Part shown: positions 5,941-6,529 of the stretch, one piece after another | Layout: every line of letters starts with the position of its first letter | How positions within the stretch are numbered: position 1 is the first letter of the stretch | Source: Desulfuromonadales bacterium | GTDB taxonomy: Bacteria > Desulfobacterota > Desulfuromonadia > Geobacterales > Pseudopelobacteraceae | Direction of reading: 5' to 3' | Length of the DNA: 6,529 nucleotides | NCBI GenBank assembly: GCA_015688915.1 | Contig: JAATGX010000011.1 | Span: forward strand, 1-6,529 | The notes under the pieces: generated by a model | Databases searched by the model: none | Told to the model about the DNA's origin: nothing | What the model saw: the letters and a program-made list of their open reading frames with translations, nothing else | Translations under genes and position numbers: made by a program

Positions 5941-6008
5941 ATTAGGAGGGGGACAAGAACCGCCATCCTCGCTCCTCCTCCTCGTTGAGGAGGGGGCTGG
6001 GGGGTGGT
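5920..6008. repeat. Palindromic repeat element, copy B (MITE-like)
   Basis: A second element in the same orientation as copy A, with 8-base inverted ends ACCACCCC (5920-5927) and GGGGTGGT (6001-6008). The left hairpin pairs CCCCTCCTAA with TTAGGAGGGG (5931-5951, perfect, one-base loop). The right hairpin pairs CCTCCTC with GAGGAGG (5977-5993). Including the shared AGGCT lead-in, the left arm matches copy A at 33 of 37 positions (5915-5951 against 5455-5491), while the central spacers are unrelated. The left arm supplies the final codons and TAA (5938-5940) of the DUF559 gene. Together, A and B bracket that gene as direct repeats. Confidence 0.85.
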
Positions 6009-6050
6009 AAAAACAGCACCATAACCACCACAAAAAAGGAGAACGAACCA

Positions 6051-6529
6051 ATGTCGCAGGATTACATCGTAAAGGACATGTCCCTGGCCGCCTGGGGACG
6101 CAAGGAGATGATCATCGCCGAGACCGAGATGCCCGGCCTCATGGCGATCCGCGAGGAATTCGCAAAATCGCAGCCGCTGAAGGGCGCCCGCATCGCCGGC
6201 TCCCTGCACATGACCATCCAGACCGCCATGCTCATCGAAACCCTCACGGCCCTGGGGGCCGAGGTGCGCTGGGCGTCGTGCAACATCTTCTCCACCCAGG
6301 ACCATGCCGCCGCGGCCATCGCCGCCGCCGGCACGCCGGTCTTCGCCGTCAAGGGCGAAACCCTGGCCGAGTACTGGGACTATACCCACAAGATTTTCGA
6401 ATGGCACGACGGCGGAGCGCCGAACATGATCCTGGACCACGGCGGCGACGCCACCCTGCTGCTGCACCTGTGGAGCGATGCCGAAAAGGACCCCACGGTC
6501 ATTGCCAACCCGACCTGTGAAGAGGAGCA
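6051..6529 (+). CDS. ahcY: S-adenosylhomocysteine hydrolase, N-terminal part (runs off window)
   Basis: The first 159 residues of adenosylhomocysteinase, the cytosolic NAD-dependent enzyme that splits S-adenosylhomocysteine into adenosine and homocysteine and so relieves product inhibition of methyltransferases. Identification rests on near-continuous similarity to the family: SLAAWGRKEM at 11-20, EMPGLM at 26-31, LKGARIAGSLHMTIQTA at 43-59 (His53 and Thr55 match human His55 and Thr57), SCNIFSTQDHAAAAI at 76-90 and NMILDHGGDAT at 125-135. The acidic NPTCEEE end matches the start of an insertion common in bacterial enzymes; the NAD domain is outside the window. The ATG at 6051 is nine bases after AAGGAG (6036-6041). 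One oddity is His130, where human AHCY has catalytic Asp131. The upstream ArsR-methyltransferase is the expected regulator; no separate palindromic operator is visible directly upstream. Confidence 0.95.
   Translation, partial: MSQDYIVKDMSLAAWGRKEMIIAETEMPGLMAIREEFAKSQPLKGARIAGSLHMTIQTAMLIETLTALGAEVRWASCNIFSTQDHAAAAIAAAGTPVFAVKGETLAEYWDYTHKIFEWHDGGAPNMILDHGGDATLLLHLWSDAEKDPTVIANPTCEEE

Noticed and set aside
6009..6050. SAH or SAM riboswitch before ahcY
   Set aside because: Only 42 bases remain between the repeat and the start codon, too short and A-rich, with no conserved riboswitch core visible.

Overview
The window is about 6.5 kb of GC-rich bacterial DNA. Gene content and style suggest a delta-proteobacterial (Geobacter/Desulfuromonadales-like) chromosome: an ArsR-type regulator fused to a methyltransferase just upstream of ahcY, a fetAB pair, and short repeat-flanked accessory genes. 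This taxonomic call is an inference from gene content; no marker gene is present.

Left part (1-1511): a large minus-strand gene enters from beyond the left edge and starts at 1328. It encodes an exported protein of at least 442 residues, built almost entirely from a roughly 19-residue repeat centred on [FLW]-P-[LF]-[YF]. It has a good sigma70-type promoter. I do not recognise a characterised family. A short divergent spacer separates it from a plus-strand flavin oxidoreductase of the nitronate monooxygenase/2-nitropropane dioxygenase family (1512-2615), which ends at a clear Rho-independent terminator (2641-2676).

Middle part (2677-4384): a degenerate interspersed-repeat remnant, then a minus-strand two-gene operon, fetA-fetB, for an ABC-type iron exporter (ATPase 3566-4336, permease 2763-3563).

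Right part (4385-6529): a divergent regulatory region with a promoter and overlapping palindromic operator drives an ArsR-family regulator/SAM-methyltransferase fusion of the SahR type (4554-5480). Its expected target, the S-adenosylhomocysteine hydrolase gene ahcY, starts at 6051 and runs off the right edge. Between them sits a low-GC gene for a small DUF559/Vsr-like nuclease-fold protein (5557-5940), bracketed by two directly repeated, internally palindromic elements of about 90 bp (5460-5546 and 5920-6008). The left arm of each element supplies the last codons and stop codon of the gene before it, so two unrelated proteins share the same C-terminal tail, ATTP[G/N]PS.

Functionally, the right half is a methyl-cycle module: a regulator likely sensing SAH or SAM, next to the enzyme that removes SAH. 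A repeat-borne nuclease-fold cassette has apparently been inserted between them. The partial AhcY also has His where mammalian enzymes have a catalytic Asp.
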